DNA of 64,000 bases from Lepidostoma basale (Eukaryota > Arthropoda > Insecta > Trichoptera > Lepidostomatidae), in NCBI GenBank assembly GCA_022606425.2, contig JAHDVF020001366.1, positions 62,001-126,000 of the forward strand, given 5' to 3'. The notes beneath the pieces are model-generated. The model did not search any database. It saw only the letters and a program-made list of their open reading frames with translations, and was not told the DNA's origin. The translations under genes and the position numbers were made by a program. Shown piece after piece: positions 53,546 to 64,000 of this stretch. Every line of letters begins with the position of its first letter. Within the stretch, counting starts at the first letter, position 1.

Positions 53546-54349
53546 TATTTCTAAGAGCATTATTATGACCTTGAATGGTATATGTATGAATGTTTTATGC
53601 AAATGTGATATAGTATATTTATTTGTTTTTTTAATTTCACTTAAAATATTAAGGAAAAAATTAAGACTGGACGTTACAAAAATGGTTTAAAAATAAAGCT
53701 GAAAAAGATAAATATAAACTTTTTTTTGGGTGGCATCTTTAGGGTAACGTTTTAACTACACTATATTATTAAATCATAACGCGCTTTTGCACAGCTATGT
53801 TTAAGACCAATTGGCATCAAAAACTCATTTCAGACTTTTTGTAAACTTGCCACCTTGGTAATGCCCAGCCTTCAATTGTTCAATTCACATTAGTATTATT
53901 CAAGGTCACATCAAGTTTGCTTGGATTAAACAAATGTTTTAAAGATATGAACTGAATTAGGATACACACATTCTTACACCTATACACATGTCATTTTATC
54001 CAATAAAATCATTGATATTGAACTTTAATTGTATTTCTTTAATATATATTGGGTGTATTTATATACTCTAATATAGCAATAGCGAAGCGTTGCCGGGTCA
54101 GCTAGTTACATATAAAGCGAAACAACAATGTTAAAAAAAAATTAATGAAAGTTTTAATTTATTTAAACAGGTTTTTACCTTTGTAGAGCATAATTATTGT
54201 GACAATAAACATAAACAAGTACCCACTTACATACTTTAGTTCATGGAACAAAATAAGATAATTAAATTATAGTTTCTTTAGTACCACTTACATACTTTAG
54301 TTCATGGAACAAAATAAAATAAGATAATTAAGATAATAAAATATAAAGA

Positions 54350-54560
54350 AGCCGAGGACGACCGTGGAAAACTTGGCATGACCAAATTAATCAATTACTA
54401 AAAGGCGGCCACATTCGAAGTCGGAACAATCGACGTGCGTGCATGGTACGATGTATGGATGTAGAGGAAGCTCGAGAGGTATGCCAGGAGAGGCCAGTGT
54501 GGCGATCCATCCTCTCTGCCTACCCCTCCGGGGAAATGGCGTGATGGTTAGTTATTTAGT
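54350..54560 (+). pseudogene. LINE-T C-terminal fragment
   Basis: SRGRPWKTWHDQINQLLKGG, RSRNNRRACMVRCMDVEE, ending SGEMA, with CTACCCCTCCGGGGAAATGG, CGTGATGG and a GTTA tail. Same subfamily as 29205. Confidence 0.82.
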
Positions 54561-54665
54561 TAAATTATTTACTTGTTCTACCATATATTCGCCAAGTATT
54601 GTTTATTCACATTTAAAAAAACAATGTATTTGTATGTAATACAAAACGCTTTTTCACTTTTCACA

Positions 54666-54697
54666 AACATGTTTCGAATTGTACACGTTTTCTTTAG
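54666..54697 (-). ncRNA. Decayed HH-D-like motif
   Basis: CUAAAGA, A, ...UUC, GAAAC, AU, GUU. G5 is changed to A, which should abolish catalysis. Confidence 0.35.
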
Positions 54698-54902
54698 CGC
54701 AAAGTTTTTAACAGTTTTAATTGGAGTTTAAACTATTTAAATTTCATATATTAAAGGTATTTAAAAAAAATAGTTTTTTTTTAATTTTCAAAAGCATTTA
54801 TTGTTTCTAAAACATAGATGTAAAAATCTATATTAAAAATTAAATAATTATGAAAACGTAAAATTACAATGAGTTCATTAACTTTCAAGATATTTTTGTG
54901 TA

Positions 54903-54959
54903 AACTAACTAATTAACTAACCATCACGCCGTCTCCCCCAAAGGGTAGGCAGAAAGAAT
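54903..54959 (-). mobile_element. LINE-T/SINE-T 3' end scrap
   Basis: AACTAACTAATTAACTAACC, ATCACGCCGTCTCCCCCAAA, GGGTAGGCAGAAAGAATA; it ends where the large LINE-C begins. Confidence 0.75.
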
Positions 54960-55018
54960 AATTAATACCAGGCTACAAATGTTGTTTCACATCTAGAAAA
55001 TCAAAAAAAGGTGGTGGA

Positions 55019-56413
55019 GTGGGTGTATACATTAAGAACTCTTTAAATTTTACAATAATAAACAGCACGTGCATCAGTGATAAAGACTGCTTTCTAGGTA
55101 TTAAGATCGAGTGTAATGGTATGAATCCATTTAAATTGTTTGTAATATATAGAACACCAAATAATGATGTTAACACCTTTCTTAACTCTCTTGAAAAAAT
55201 TCTTAAAAGGTGCCGCAGTGAAACGTTAATTATAGGAGATATGAATATAGACATTTCAAAACAAAGCGACTCCCTAAAAAAATACGAATCTACGCTCAGT
55301 TCATACCATTTCAATATCTGTAACAAAAAATATACAACCCGTGACTCACCTAACAGTCGATCCTTAATAGACCATATTATTACTAATAATGTAGATATAG
55401 CTGGTCGAATATCAAATATCGACGAGGAATTAAGCGATCACAACTTACTTATCCTCGACGTTTTAAAAAATATTCAAAAACTTAAAAATAACAGAATCCT
55501 TTTACCAGCACTGAGTAAAAGAACAGACATAACTGGAATTAAAGCTGATCTAAGTTGTAATAAATTTACTCACGGAAGTGACATTAACAAAAACTATAAT
55601 GATTTCCAGAACTACATAAAAAATATCATAGATAATAATACGCACGAATTCATACCAAGAAGAAAAGATAAAAATAAATTTGGTAATACACCGTGGTTCG
55701 ATACTAAACTCAATGAATTAATCAAAATTAGACAATTCTGGGTACAAAAATGGAAAAACAACCCCAACGCTACAAATCTCCAACTAAAAAATAAATCTCG
55801 TAACACCGTCACTAACTACAGAAGAAGCCTCAAAAAAAAATATCTATCAAATATTTTTGAAGAAAGCCTACATGACTCTAGAAAAACTTGGATTAACATT
55901 AACTCTGTTCTTAAAAATAATGTAAATAATAAACGTGAAAAAATTGAATCTATAATATCTAACGATATTGAAATTAATGATAAAACACAAATTGCACATA
56001 CCTTCAATACATACTTTACCTCAGTTGGACATAATCTTGCCTCTAAAATTCCGTCGAAAATAACAGATACAAATTCTATATCTAACTCTAAAAATAATCA
56101 GCAATCACTCTACATGTCCCGCACTAACAAAAAAGAAATAAAATACATAATATCAAAAATAAAGACAAAAGCCGCACCTGGTGTTGATAAACTATCAGCT
56201 CGGATACTAAAGACATGCAGTGATGAAGTAACTAATGACCTCGTCATATTAATTAATAATACTTTACTCTCTGGAATTTTTCCAGACCAATTAAAAATAG
56301 CTAAAGTTACTCCAATTCACAAAGCAGACTCAAAAAAAAAATATACAAAACTACCGACCCATTTCTGTTCTCCCTGTCATCTCAAAAATATTCGAAAATG
56401 TTATGAAAATTAG
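55019..56413 (+). pseudogene. LINE-C endonuclease and RT N-terminal part
   Basis: 464-residue frame, open upstream to about 54961. AP-endonuclease motifs: IIGDMNIDIS (about 73-82), SRSLIDHIITN (about 113-123) and EELSDHNLLIL (about 136-146), which carry the catalytic Asp/Asn/His set. Then a spacer and the RT fingers: KTKAAPGVDKLSARILK and PDQLKIAKVTPIHKADSKKK. The frame leaves the RT sequence at the run of ten A (56332-56341). Confidence 0.88.
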
Positions 56414-57641
56414 ACTAACAAAATACTTAGACAAAATAAACTTTCTTTCGACAACCCAATACGGATTCACGAAAAAATCCACGACAAAAAGTGCAACCTT
56501 CGATATAATAGCTTCACTACAACGACAAATAGACAATAAGGAATTCACATCTGCAATTTTTATTGACTTGCAAAAAGCTTTTGACACAGTTGACCATAAA
56601 ATACTACTCGTAAAACTTGAATACATTGGAATAACCGACAAATACCTAAATCTTTTTAGAAGCTACTTAACCAATAGACAACAATTAGTCGACATAGACC
56701 AATACCAAAGCACAACTCAAACAATTACATGTGGTGTTCCACAAGGATCCGTTCTAGGTCCACTACTCTTTTTGATATATATAAATGACATAACCGATCT
56801 TAAGTTACATGGTACCATACAGCTTTATGCCGATGACACGGTTATCTTCTATCACAACAAATGTTTACAACAACTAAAAACGGAAATGCAGAATGACCTG
56901 ACTAAACTTACAGAGTGGCTTAGACTAAACAAACTAACAGTAAACGAAAAAAAAACTCATTTCTTAATTTTTAATAATAAGTCAAATTGTAATATTGAAA
57001 TTAAAATGAATGGACATATTCTTCACAAGCAAAACTTTACGAAATACCTTGGTCTTATAATCGATGACAAATTATCCTGGAATCTACACATAGAAAAGAT
57101 AATTTCAAAGATTTCACCCGTAATTGGAATTCTGTATAGATTCCAAGGAATATTAAATATAAATACATTATTGGCAATCTATTATGCATTTGTTCACTCT
57201 CACATATCGTATCTCTCGTGTATCTGGGGATTTGCTACAAAAGAATACATTAATCAATTACAGGTTTTACAAAATAGAGCAATCAGAAATTTACTTAAAC
57301 TACCACTGGATACCCATACTAAAGATATATATAAAAGGACAAATATTTTACCAATAAATATACTTCCTTTATACGAAATAACCTGTACAATAAAACAAAT
57401 CGTTGATAAATCCTACCATTATAATACAACCTTTAAACTTAATAATGATATTCATAACCACAACACAAGACAAGCAAAAAATATAAATATCCCTAAAGTT
57501 AACACCACTAAATACGGAATCAAATCCTTACAATATTTAGCCTTCAATGCTTTAAATAACTTACCAGAACATTTAAAACTAGCTCCCAATATGAAAATAA
57601 AAAAATATTACTCTCAACTATATTCCAATAATCCCTCCTAA
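56403..57641 (+). pseudogene. LINE-C RT palm, thumb and C-terminal domain
   Basis: 412 residues in the next frame. IFIDLQKAFDTVDHKILLVK (about 52-71), CGVPQGSVLGPLLFLIYIND (about 103-122), the catalytic QLYADDTVIFY (about 133-143), KYLGLIIDDKLSW, HISYLSCIWGFATKEYINQL, then HNTRQAKNINIPKVNTTKYG, IKSLQYLAFNALNNLPEHLK, the C-terminal block usual in CR1-like LINEs. The RT domain is continuous with the upstream frame except for a single-base shift. Confidence 0.9.
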
Positions 57642-58264
57642 GTTTCGTTTCACTAACAATAATTTATGTAATTATTTTACTTCAGTGTCCTCATTTTCCT
57701 ATTGTATATTATTATTATTATTGTTTATTTACCTTTATGATGTGTTTTTCTTTTTTCCCTTAAGTTCCAATGTGTTAGTTTTTTCTTTTCTTTTATACTA
57801 TGTGTCTACTATGTTACTTAAGATATAATATGTTTGTTATTCTCTCATACTGCTTTTATTTACATTTATGATGTGTTTTTCCCTTAGGTGATAATGTGTT
57901 TGTCTCTCTTTTATACTACTGTTTATATACCTTTATAATGTGCTCTTTCCCTTAAGCTATAATATGTTTGTATTATTTTTATAAATCCAATGTAACAATT
58001 TTTGGGATCTCAAAAATGAGTGTTCACAACACTCACGAGACTCCTTTACAAAATAAAGAGAAAAAAAAAAAAAAAAAAAAATATTTAACCTTTGTGTTTA
58101 TAAACATAAAATAATAAAACACTTTGTGGAACTTCATTTTAGAATATAGGAATTTAACTAAATATATGTTTAAAAATATTGAAGTTTTTTAATTATTATA
58201 ATTTTGTGTTTCACTTTGCTCGTATTTATAAACTTTATGGTTATTATAATTTACGCCAACTAAG

Positions 58265-58289
58265 TTTGCTTGGACCCAAGTTTCATCAG
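58265..58289 (-). ncRNA. Weak hammerhead-like relic
   Basis: CUGAUGA, A, a strong ACUUGG/CCAAGC-type helix, but CAAAC in place of GAAAC and no GUH directly after. Probably decayed or coincidental. Confidence 0.25.
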
Positions 58290-58383
58290 GGCAATATATA
58301 ATATCAAAATAAATTATTAATTTCGTAATTAATACGAATGAAAATGTCAGTTTTCTAGAAGTTTTATTATATTTTATGGAAAT

Positions 58384-58456
58384 GACATGTTTCGCCCTTC
58401 TAAGGCATTATCAAATGTTAAACATTTGATAATGCCTTAGAAGGGCAAAACATGTC
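58384..58456. ncRNA. Palindromic pair of HH-B motifs
   Basis: Minus 58384-58414 is the best HH-B: UUGAUAA, U, GCCUU/GGGC helix II, GAAAC, AU, GUC. Plus 58426-58456 is the same with CAAAAC. The palindrome extends outward into GTTTTCTAGAAGTTTTATTA and its complement, about 95 bp per arm (58325-58520). Confidence 0.55.
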
Positions 58457-58520
58457 ATTACCATTAAATATAATAAAACTTCTAGAAAACTGACGTTTTC
58501 ATTCGTATTAATTATTTAAT

Positions 58521-59162
58521 ATGAAGTTTTACATTATTGTTCAAGAAATAATAAATATTAATTTTGTTATTATATTGCCCTGTAGTTGTTTAATAAAAAG
58601 TGATTTATTATTTGATTTTAAGTTTAACATGTCTAAACAAAGAGTGAATGCTTCGTACGCAAATTTTGTATTTTTGTGTCTTGGCGTATACCAAAAAATG
58701 GCATACAGTTATTTTTTAAATAAATTATTTATTTATAATAAAATGTTATCAGCAACTACACATAACCCGCACTAAATTCTAACAGTATGAAGGACTGTTG
58801 CCATTGTGCGAAAGCTTCGCACGAAATTATGTACATATGTCGAGAAGAGTGTGATGTATATAACCTGACATAAAGTACATATCTTCAACATTCATGCACT
58901 ACCTGTCTCACCCCTTTAGGCGTACTCTCAACCCTCTTCTACCAAGTAGGGTTCGAGAGATCTCGTTTTAAATAATTTGTCGCATTATTTCTTATATAAT
59001 ATTATTAACTGTTTTATTTGAAACACTGTTATAATTTTATAATTTATTTAATTTAAAATAAGAAACAATCTCGATTCCTGTCTCTTATCAACGTTGGATT
59101 CATTTCAAAATACTAATGAAATTTTGAATACTTAATTTAATTTAATTGATTGTGATATTCCA
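58521..59162. other. AT-rich gene-free stretch
   Basis: A short frame at 58521-58775 has no family resemblance. Confidence 0.45.
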
Positions 59163-59400
59163 ATCGAACCAAATCAGTTTATTTCATCAATAAACATTAC
59201 AAAATTAAGGTTTAAGGTATCTATTGAGAGCAGGTAAAATAAAATATTACATAAAGTAAACTACAAGAAACGCATGACAGATATTTCGAAATTAGGAAAA
59301 CAAGATACTCTCCAATGTCAAGATTATTTTCCTTCTGAACGTACTTTCTCTAATATGAAAGACGTCGATCTCCGTGGAGACCGCATATTATAACAGTACT
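59163..59400 (-). pseudogene. LINE-J C-terminus and 3' UTR
   Basis: Minus: EIDVFHIRESTFRRKIILTL, ESILFS stop, matching the end of the ORF at 19697 (EIDVFHIRESTFRRQILLTL), followed by a 3' UTR with TCAATAGATACCTTAAACC. Confidence 0.85.
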
Positions 59401-59589
59401 CCCAATTAAACAGTTAATAATGTTGATGTATTATTGTACGAGTATTTACGCCTTCAAATTATCTTATATATTATAATGCTTATTTGTACAAAAGTGGTTC
59501 AATACACATTGGAAATAAGGTCGTCAAAATAAAAAACATAATGAAAATAAAAATTATTTGTAGTAAACAACCCTCACAGCATAAAGTAT

Positions 59590-60360
59590 CCACAAATTAA
59601 AAAGCCCACAACGCTCCATGAAGAGGCACACGCTCAGCGTGAGTCTTTGAGACAAAACAGGAAATGAAGATATAAAATGCCGAACCCAAGTTATACTGCT
59701 AAATTGAAGTGGCAGTGGGCTGGACATATAGTCAGACAAGGCAGTATCTGAGGAACATCCAGAATACTTCAATGGAGGCCGTGGAGAAAGAAAGATAGGC
59801 TGGAAGAAAACAACTGCGCTGGGCTGGACGCGTCGTTAGAATGCCTGAGGCAAGACTCCCAAGGAAGATTATGTACTCTCAGCTTACCCAAGGAAAACGC
59901 TCACACGGTGTGCAGAGGAAACCTACAAAAGACTGGCATCGACTGTAATTGCTGGGAAAAGACTGCAGAGGACAGACCTAGGTGGAGAATAGCAGTACAT
60001 AAAGGCACACAAGACTCTGAAGCACAGCGCAGAGACGTCGCTGAGAGGAGGAGAAAGGAGAAACCACTGGGAGACGGTGACGGCTCCACTACAGGCGCCT
60101 TCCCCTGCCCCAGATGCCCCAAAATATCTGGGTCCGGGATCGGGCTCTTCAGTCACATGCGGACCCACAACCGCGAAGGACAGTCTTCCTCGGATACGAG
60201 GGACAGCCGATGATGACGATGACTTCAAAGATGGACTGACGACGTTGCCCGAATAGCTGGAGCTTGGATGAAAAAGGACAGAGAGAAAGGGAGAAGAAAG
60301 GAACGAGTGGAGGAAAATGTAAGAGGCCTATATCCAGCAGTGAAGAGAGGAAGGCAGAAT
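59590..60360 (+). mobile_element. RTE-like C-terminus interrupted by a zinc-finger LINE
   Basis: 59590-59787: QRSMKRHTLSVSL, LKLKWQWAGHIVRQGS, ILQWRPWRK. 60216-60360: RWTDDVARIAGAWMKKD and VRGLYPAVKRGRQ. These are the two halves of one RTE end, split by the insertion at 59788-60215; AAAGATGG-like sequence flanks both sides. Confidence 0.8.
59788..60215 (+). pseudogene. LINE C-terminus with C2H2 zinc finger
   Basis: LRWAGRVVRMPEARLPRKIM, YSQLTQGKRSHG, then after a frameshift near 59935 WEKTAEDRPRWRIAVHKGTQ, EAQRRDVAERRRKEKP, and a finger FPCPRCPKISGSGIGLFSHM, RTH (C-x2-C-x12-H-x3-H). This is the C-terminal arrangement of a widespread animal LINE family (RW-GHV-RM ... C2H2). Tail GATGATGACGATGAC. 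Confidence 0.85.
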
Positions 60361-60469
60361 AAGAAAAATAGGTAAATAAATTATATGTTTTATGACATGT
60401 ATTATTTATGTTCCGACTGATTTCGGCAACTCGCTGCCATCTTATGGTCTATCCCAGACATTTTCTCTC

Positions 60470-60715
60470 TCCGGTCTCAATCTATCGATTGGTCTGCAGC
60501 AAGGTGACGCACCTCCTCTTCCACTCCGCTTGATCCTCGGCAACTCTCTTCAACTCCACATAAGAGGTGCAGCCCATATCTCGGTAAATCTGGTCTAGGT
60601 ACTCTTGGCGAGGTCGTCTTCTGCCAATCGATCCCTCGACCATTCCCTCCAATATATTATGCAGGAAACATTCGTGTGTAACACATGACCAATCCATCTC
60701 ACGCCCAGACATTGA
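60470..60715 (-). pseudogene. LINE C-terminal fragment
   Basis: Minus: FLHNILEGMVEGSIGRRRPR, QEYLDQIYRDMGCTSYVELK, RVAEDQAEWKRR. The order EG-x-V-EG-x-x-GR-RPR ... Y-x-x-x-K-x-x-A-x-D-x-x-x-W is typical of an RTE-like LINE end. A family distinct from the other RTE copies here. Confidence 0.75.
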
Positions 60716-61447
60716 GTAGAATATAATAGCGAGCTCCTGGTGTACGCTTCTCTGCCCTGTGCTAGTCAGAAAATTGTTCCACTATCTGGGTTCCGGTCAA
60801 CTCTCGGATGTGTTTTAACAGTCTTTGTTTTAAATTTGCTGGGTCTTTTGAACCCCAAAATAAACTTTTAATACTTTGGGGTTAACTCCCTTCAATGTCG
60901 TTGTTTTACGGTTCACACGGGGAAATGTAAAGCGAACTAGTAAATTCCGGCAAACAGGATATCAGGGAAGTAAAGAAATGAATAATTTAGCATGTGGAAA
61001 TACGCGGCGCAGATCTGATGATGTATGGAACATTCGCGCTATCGTAAAACTGGCTCCCCCTACGCAGGCCGGGGGTTCGTAAGCCGCGGGATGCGGCCCC
61101 GGGTTACGTAAGAGCATTTATATCAAAAGGTGTTATATTCGGGGTTCTTTTGTACCGCGGCATTGGTACAACATCAATAGAATAAATTTTAATATGTTGA
61201 GGGTATATTCTAACTAAATTATACGACTCTAGCGATATTGTCGTGTCATATATTTTATAAATATTGTACAAATTTTATGTATGCTTGTTATTTTTTTCGT
61301 TAATAATAATTCATAAATTTGATAATTTATTTATGTTTTTTATTATTATAGACTTTTGAAAATAAACAAATACTGTATTTGTGGTATAGCATTATTGAAA
61401 ATATTTGTGATTTGTTTTTTCAACACTTTATTAATTAAATATTATTA
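60716..61447. other. Unassigned; GC-rich patch 60870-61130
   Basis: The patch (CTACGCAGGCCGGGGGTTCG, CCGCGGGATGCGGCCCCGGG) stands out from its surroundings, but I find no domain. Possibly the 5' or 3' region of an unknown repeat. Confidence 0.35.
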
Positions 61448-61950
61448 TTTAACTAACTAACTAACTAACCATCACGCCATCTCCCTGAAAGGGTAGGCAG
61501 AAAGAATGGACTGTCACACTTTTACTGATGCGGCACTCCATCCTTCTCTTTTCGCTCCGCGGGAGACGCGGTGTGATGGGTTGCGAACCTCATCGTCACC
61601 AATAGGCATCTCCCGCGCACACTTCGATCGTGCAACACCCAGAAAATAAATCTAAAACAAATCATATAAAATACAATGATATAAAATAAAATAACAAAAT
61701 AAAAATAATTTAACACAAATTGTTCTTTTTAGATGGTGCACATATTGTCTATTTCATTTATGTTCCACGAATCCACCGTTATTTTTTAATTTAGCACATA
61801 ATGTAATAACACATGATAATATTTTTCGATGTTGCACATGTTGACATGGACGATCCGGACTTTTGTGTTTATTTAATTTATGTTTCACTTATTGTATCCA
61901 CCGTTTTTTAAATTAGCTGTAAGTAGGCACTTAACCATTTATTATTATTT
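61448..61950 (-). mobile_element. SINE-T, near full length
   Basis: The plus strand starts AACTAACTAACTAACCATCA, has the full body, and runs to the 5' part near 61940. One stem-loop change: CCCTGAAAGGG in place of CCCCGAAAGGG. Best copy together with 17281. Confidence 0.82.
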
Positions 61951-62475
61951 ATTTATTAATTATTCATCTGTTTCGTCAAACTATGTTGATATCATTAGTT
62001 GCTACAATAACAATTATATCTAGCAAGTTTATTTATTTATTAGAGCCAATGTATTTCTCTCCCATCGGAGCTTGGTCTGAGTCACAACAGGATTACATTT
62101 GGTTTGTTTTGTTACCCTGACAAAAGTGCAGTGGGAAAGAAACCGGTAGAATCTAAAAACACAAATAAAATGCTTGAAAAACAAATAGCAAAATAATTCA
62201 TTTTTTTTGTTATTATTTAATACACATTTTTTAATACCAATAAGAGGTCTATTTTCTAGCAATTTTATATAATGGGAATGACATATTTCGCCATGCTAAG
62301 GCATGTTCAAATAGCATTATCCAAATCACAAAATATGTCATGTTATGTAATGTAATAAGACTTAATATTAAAAATATATGGAGTTTTGAATCGTTGTTCA
62401 GGAAACAAGTGAAACTGCTTTGGAACTAAAAGTGTACAAATTTTAATAAATAATTACTTATTTATTTATTTTTAA
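61951..62475. other. Decayed HH-A and HH-B relics
   Basis: 61967-62003 (minus) is a decayed HH-A (GAUAUCAACAUAGUUUGACG, AAACAGAUG). 62276-62312 (minus) resembles HH-B (GGCGAAAUAUGUCAUUCCC). No gene. Confidence 0.4.
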
Positions 62476-62508
62476 CTGAAGAAGGGCGTATGCAATCCGA
62501 GACATGTC
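62476..62508 (+). ncRNA. Hammerhead-like motif, HH-D variant
   Basis: CUGAAGA core, A, GGG...AUCC helix region, GAGAC (A13-to-G change), AU, GUC. The core change should reduce activity. Confidence 0.4.
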
Positions 62509-63061
62509 CAAATAGTGTTGTGAAATAATACAAATCTAAAAATATTGTTCAACCATAATTTGTGTAATAAGCATTTTTTTAAATGCTGTTTTTTTCTAAC
62601 CTAAAACCAGTGGGACGTAATTGGTTGGTAATTAAAAATGTATGTAAAAAAACACTTTCATATTTGAGCAGAATAATTCTAATGCTTAAAAATATTTTAA
62701 ATCTATTTTTATTTGCATTATTGATATTTTAAGAAATACCTAAAAATATCGATTCCTCGTCTTGATCCTTTTCCATCGGATCCTGGAAAACACCGTGATA
62801 CAGCAGCTTAAGCAGGGATTTCGTGAGGCAACTAAACCATTTCCGAGGGTTTTCTAGTCAGGATTTTCTTCTTCTTCCGATACTTCGTTAAAAATATCAA
62901 TCTCACTCTGTTATTATTTATTTAACCTACGACAAATTTAGGACACATTGCATAGTGCTAAAATAAAAATGAAATTTATTTTTAAAATATCACTGAAAAA
63001 ATTGACGTGTCAAGAGGGTAAATTCAGGATTTCTGACAATATTATTTTTTGACAAGAGGAA
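62509..63061. other. No gene recognised
   Basis: AT-rich with a short, more complex patch at 62750-62880. Confidence 0.4.
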
Positions 63062-63300
63062 TTATGATAAAGTGGAATTCCATAAGTGAAGTTCACGCAT
63101 ACGTCTCCATTCCAGAAAGGGCCATTGAGCGCACCTCCATGCTAATGTGCCTACCCATGGCACGAATGCCACTTCCCGTCTATTTTTGCACTTAAGCCAT
63201 ATAAATTCATTTCCCCGGTTCGGGTAATCTCCCTGGCCCTGGGAGCTGATATATGATATTCCCGACTGAGGCAGATGACACACTGTAATTTGTCAACGCC
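63062..63300 (-). other. Unassigned 73-residue frame in a more GC-rich patch
   Basis: The minus frame reads MCHLPQSGISYISSQGQGDY ... FLEWRRMRELHLWNSTLS. High Trp content and a patch-like composition suggest an old repeat or LINE 3' region, but I cannot assign a family. Confidence 0.25.
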
Positions 63301-63447
63301 AGGGCGATGTGAGTGTATCAAAAATTCAAGAGATTTTTCTTAAACTCTGAATTTTTAACCCTCGTGTGCATGAACTTATTTTAAAACAACGCTGGAATAT
63401 TTTTTTAAATATGAGTATTTCAAATATTATAAGGTTATTTAATCTTA

Positions 63448-63785
63448 TTTAATGATGGTGTCATGAACAAAATAATGAAAGGATCCTTAATATGGTTTGG
63501 ACATATGGAAAGAATGAATAAAGAAAGAATGGTAAAAAAATTATGTGTTAATGATGTAAATGGAACCAGAAATAGAGGAAGATCGAGGAAAACGTGGCAC
63601 GATCAAATAAATCAAATATTGAATGTCGGCCATGTGAGGAGTTAGAGAAATCGACGCGCGTGCATGACACGATGTATGAATGTTGAGGAAGCGGAAGAAA
63701 TATGTCAGGGAAGAAAAGTGTGGCAGTCCATTCTTTCTGCCTACTCCTTCGGGGAGACGGCGTGATGGTTAGTTAGTTAGTTTAT
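63448..63785 (+). pseudogene. LINE-T C-terminal fragment
   Basis: NDGVMNKIMKGSLIWFGHME, GRSRKTWHDQINQILNVGHV, RS stop (one nonsense change), RACMTRCMNVEE, then CTACTCCTTCGGGGAGACGG, CGTGATGG and (GTTA)n. Close to 15811. Confidence 0.82.
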
Positions 63786-63915
63786 TGAATGTTTCTGGAA
63801 AAATGATTTAAAACTCAATATTAAATATCTAATACAAATGATAACGTCTCTTTTCTTAATTTTATTACATTTAATTGGAATACATAATTCGCCTTGCTCA
63901 GGTATTATTTGACAT

Positions 63916-63947
63916 TTGATAATGCCTTTATAAAGTAAAACGTATCC
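63916..63947 (+). ncRNA. HH-B relic
   Basis: UUGAUAA, U, GCCU...AAGU, AAAAC, GU, AUC. An inverted partner is suggested at 63890-63910 (TAATTCGCCTTGCTCAGGTA). Decayed. Confidence 0.4.
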
Positions 63948-64000
63948 CTCCCTTGAAATATAATTAATTTTCTAGGAATCAAAGATTTTAATTTGTACAA

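Larger units (their letters stand above)
49626..54105 (+). mobile_element. Helitron C, non-autonomous with helicase remnant
   Basis: 5' TCTATATAAATAAAAGGC after A; 3' AGCGAAGCGTTGCCGGGTCA, GCTAG before T. The first ~340 bp and last ~170 bp match Helitron A. It contains hAT-1 (with hAT-2 nested), three 430-bp repeats, LINE-P and RTE scraps, and a piece of Helitron helicase near 53358-53540, which fixes the superfamily. Confidence 0.85.
54960..58080 (+). mobile_element. LINE-C (CR1/Jockey-like), nearly complete ORF2
   Basis: 3.1 kb: most of the endonuclease domain, full RT, C-terminal domain, a ~420-bp 3' UTR with AATAAA near 58053 and a poly(A) run at 58062-58080. 5'-truncated within the endonuclease (PGYKCCFTSRKSKKGGGVGV before the first Met). 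The only obvious lesion is one frameshift. Related to the LINE-C tails inside the Helitrons. Confidence 0.9.

Noticed and set aside
58265..58289. CUGAUGA with a strong helix as another ribozyme
   Set aside because: The GAAA element is CAAA and there is no GUH at the proper place; only listed as a weak relic.
59923..60228. Ser-rich 101-residue minus frame
   Set aside because: It is antisense to the zinc-finger LINE end, whose plus-strand motifs are unambiguous.

Overview
This is a gene-poor, AT-rich stretch of an animal nuclear genome, most likely an insect. I base that on the transposon mix (mariner, hAT, Helitrons, several LINE clades, a tRNA-derived SINE), pol III-type SINE boxes and long AT-rich spacers. 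I found no intact host gene, rRNA, functional tRNA or CRISPR array. Almost every protein-like signal is a transposon fragment. The species cannot be named from the sequence alone.

Layout. 1-5.4 kb: LINE scraps, a SINE scrap and hammerhead-ribozyme-like motifs. 5.4-15.7 kb: one non-autonomous Helitron (A, plus strand) split by a second copy of the same family (B, minus strand). B sits in an A|T site inside a LINE reverse-transcriptase tail, so the region reads as a huge imperfect inverted repeat. 15.8-31.3 kb: LINE and SINE copies, a long-TIR MITE, a hAT element carrying a later LINE (both with target duplications), an 82-bp-arm palindrome and a TA-flanked TIR element. 31.7-34.1 kb: a mariner with a dead DD34D transposase, interrupted by a 1,036-bp TG...CA insertion with a 4-bp duplication. 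36-38 kb: the longest copy of a GTTA-tailed LINE, then about 345 bp of (AT)n. 38.7-38.8 kb: a promoter-like island (CRE, two E-boxes, CCAAT) without a recognised gene. 40-49 kb: nested LINE, SINE and RTE debris. 49.6-54.1 kb: a third Helitron (C) with nested hATs, a 3 x 430-bp tandem array and a helicase remnant. 55-58 kb: a nearly intact endonuclease/reverse-transcriptase LINE broken by one apparent extra A. 59-64 kb: more LINE and SINE remnants.

Three signals stand out. (1) Many dispersed short motifs fit the type I hammerhead ribozyme core (CUGANGA - helix II - GAAA - tiny helix III - GUH). One large subfamily carries paired C3-to-U and G8-to-A changes, which keep the core pair as U-A. Helix III in most copies is a self-complementary ACAUGU or ACAGCUGU, and a sub-group has ACAAAUUUGU. 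Several copies are arranged as near-perfect palindromes. (2) A GTTA-tailed LINE with almost no 3' UTR shares its last ~55 bp, including a small stem-loop, with a SINE-like family. (3) The Helitron-in-Helitron structure has exact termini and a small ORF kept in both copies.

Labels used below: LINE-T = GTTA-tailed LINE; SINE-T = its SINE-like partner; LINE-J = Jockey/CR1-like LINE with a TGATT tail; LINE-C = CR1-like LINE; LINE-P = LINE family with a GRPPKRW C-terminus; HH-A to HH-E = hammerhead-like families.
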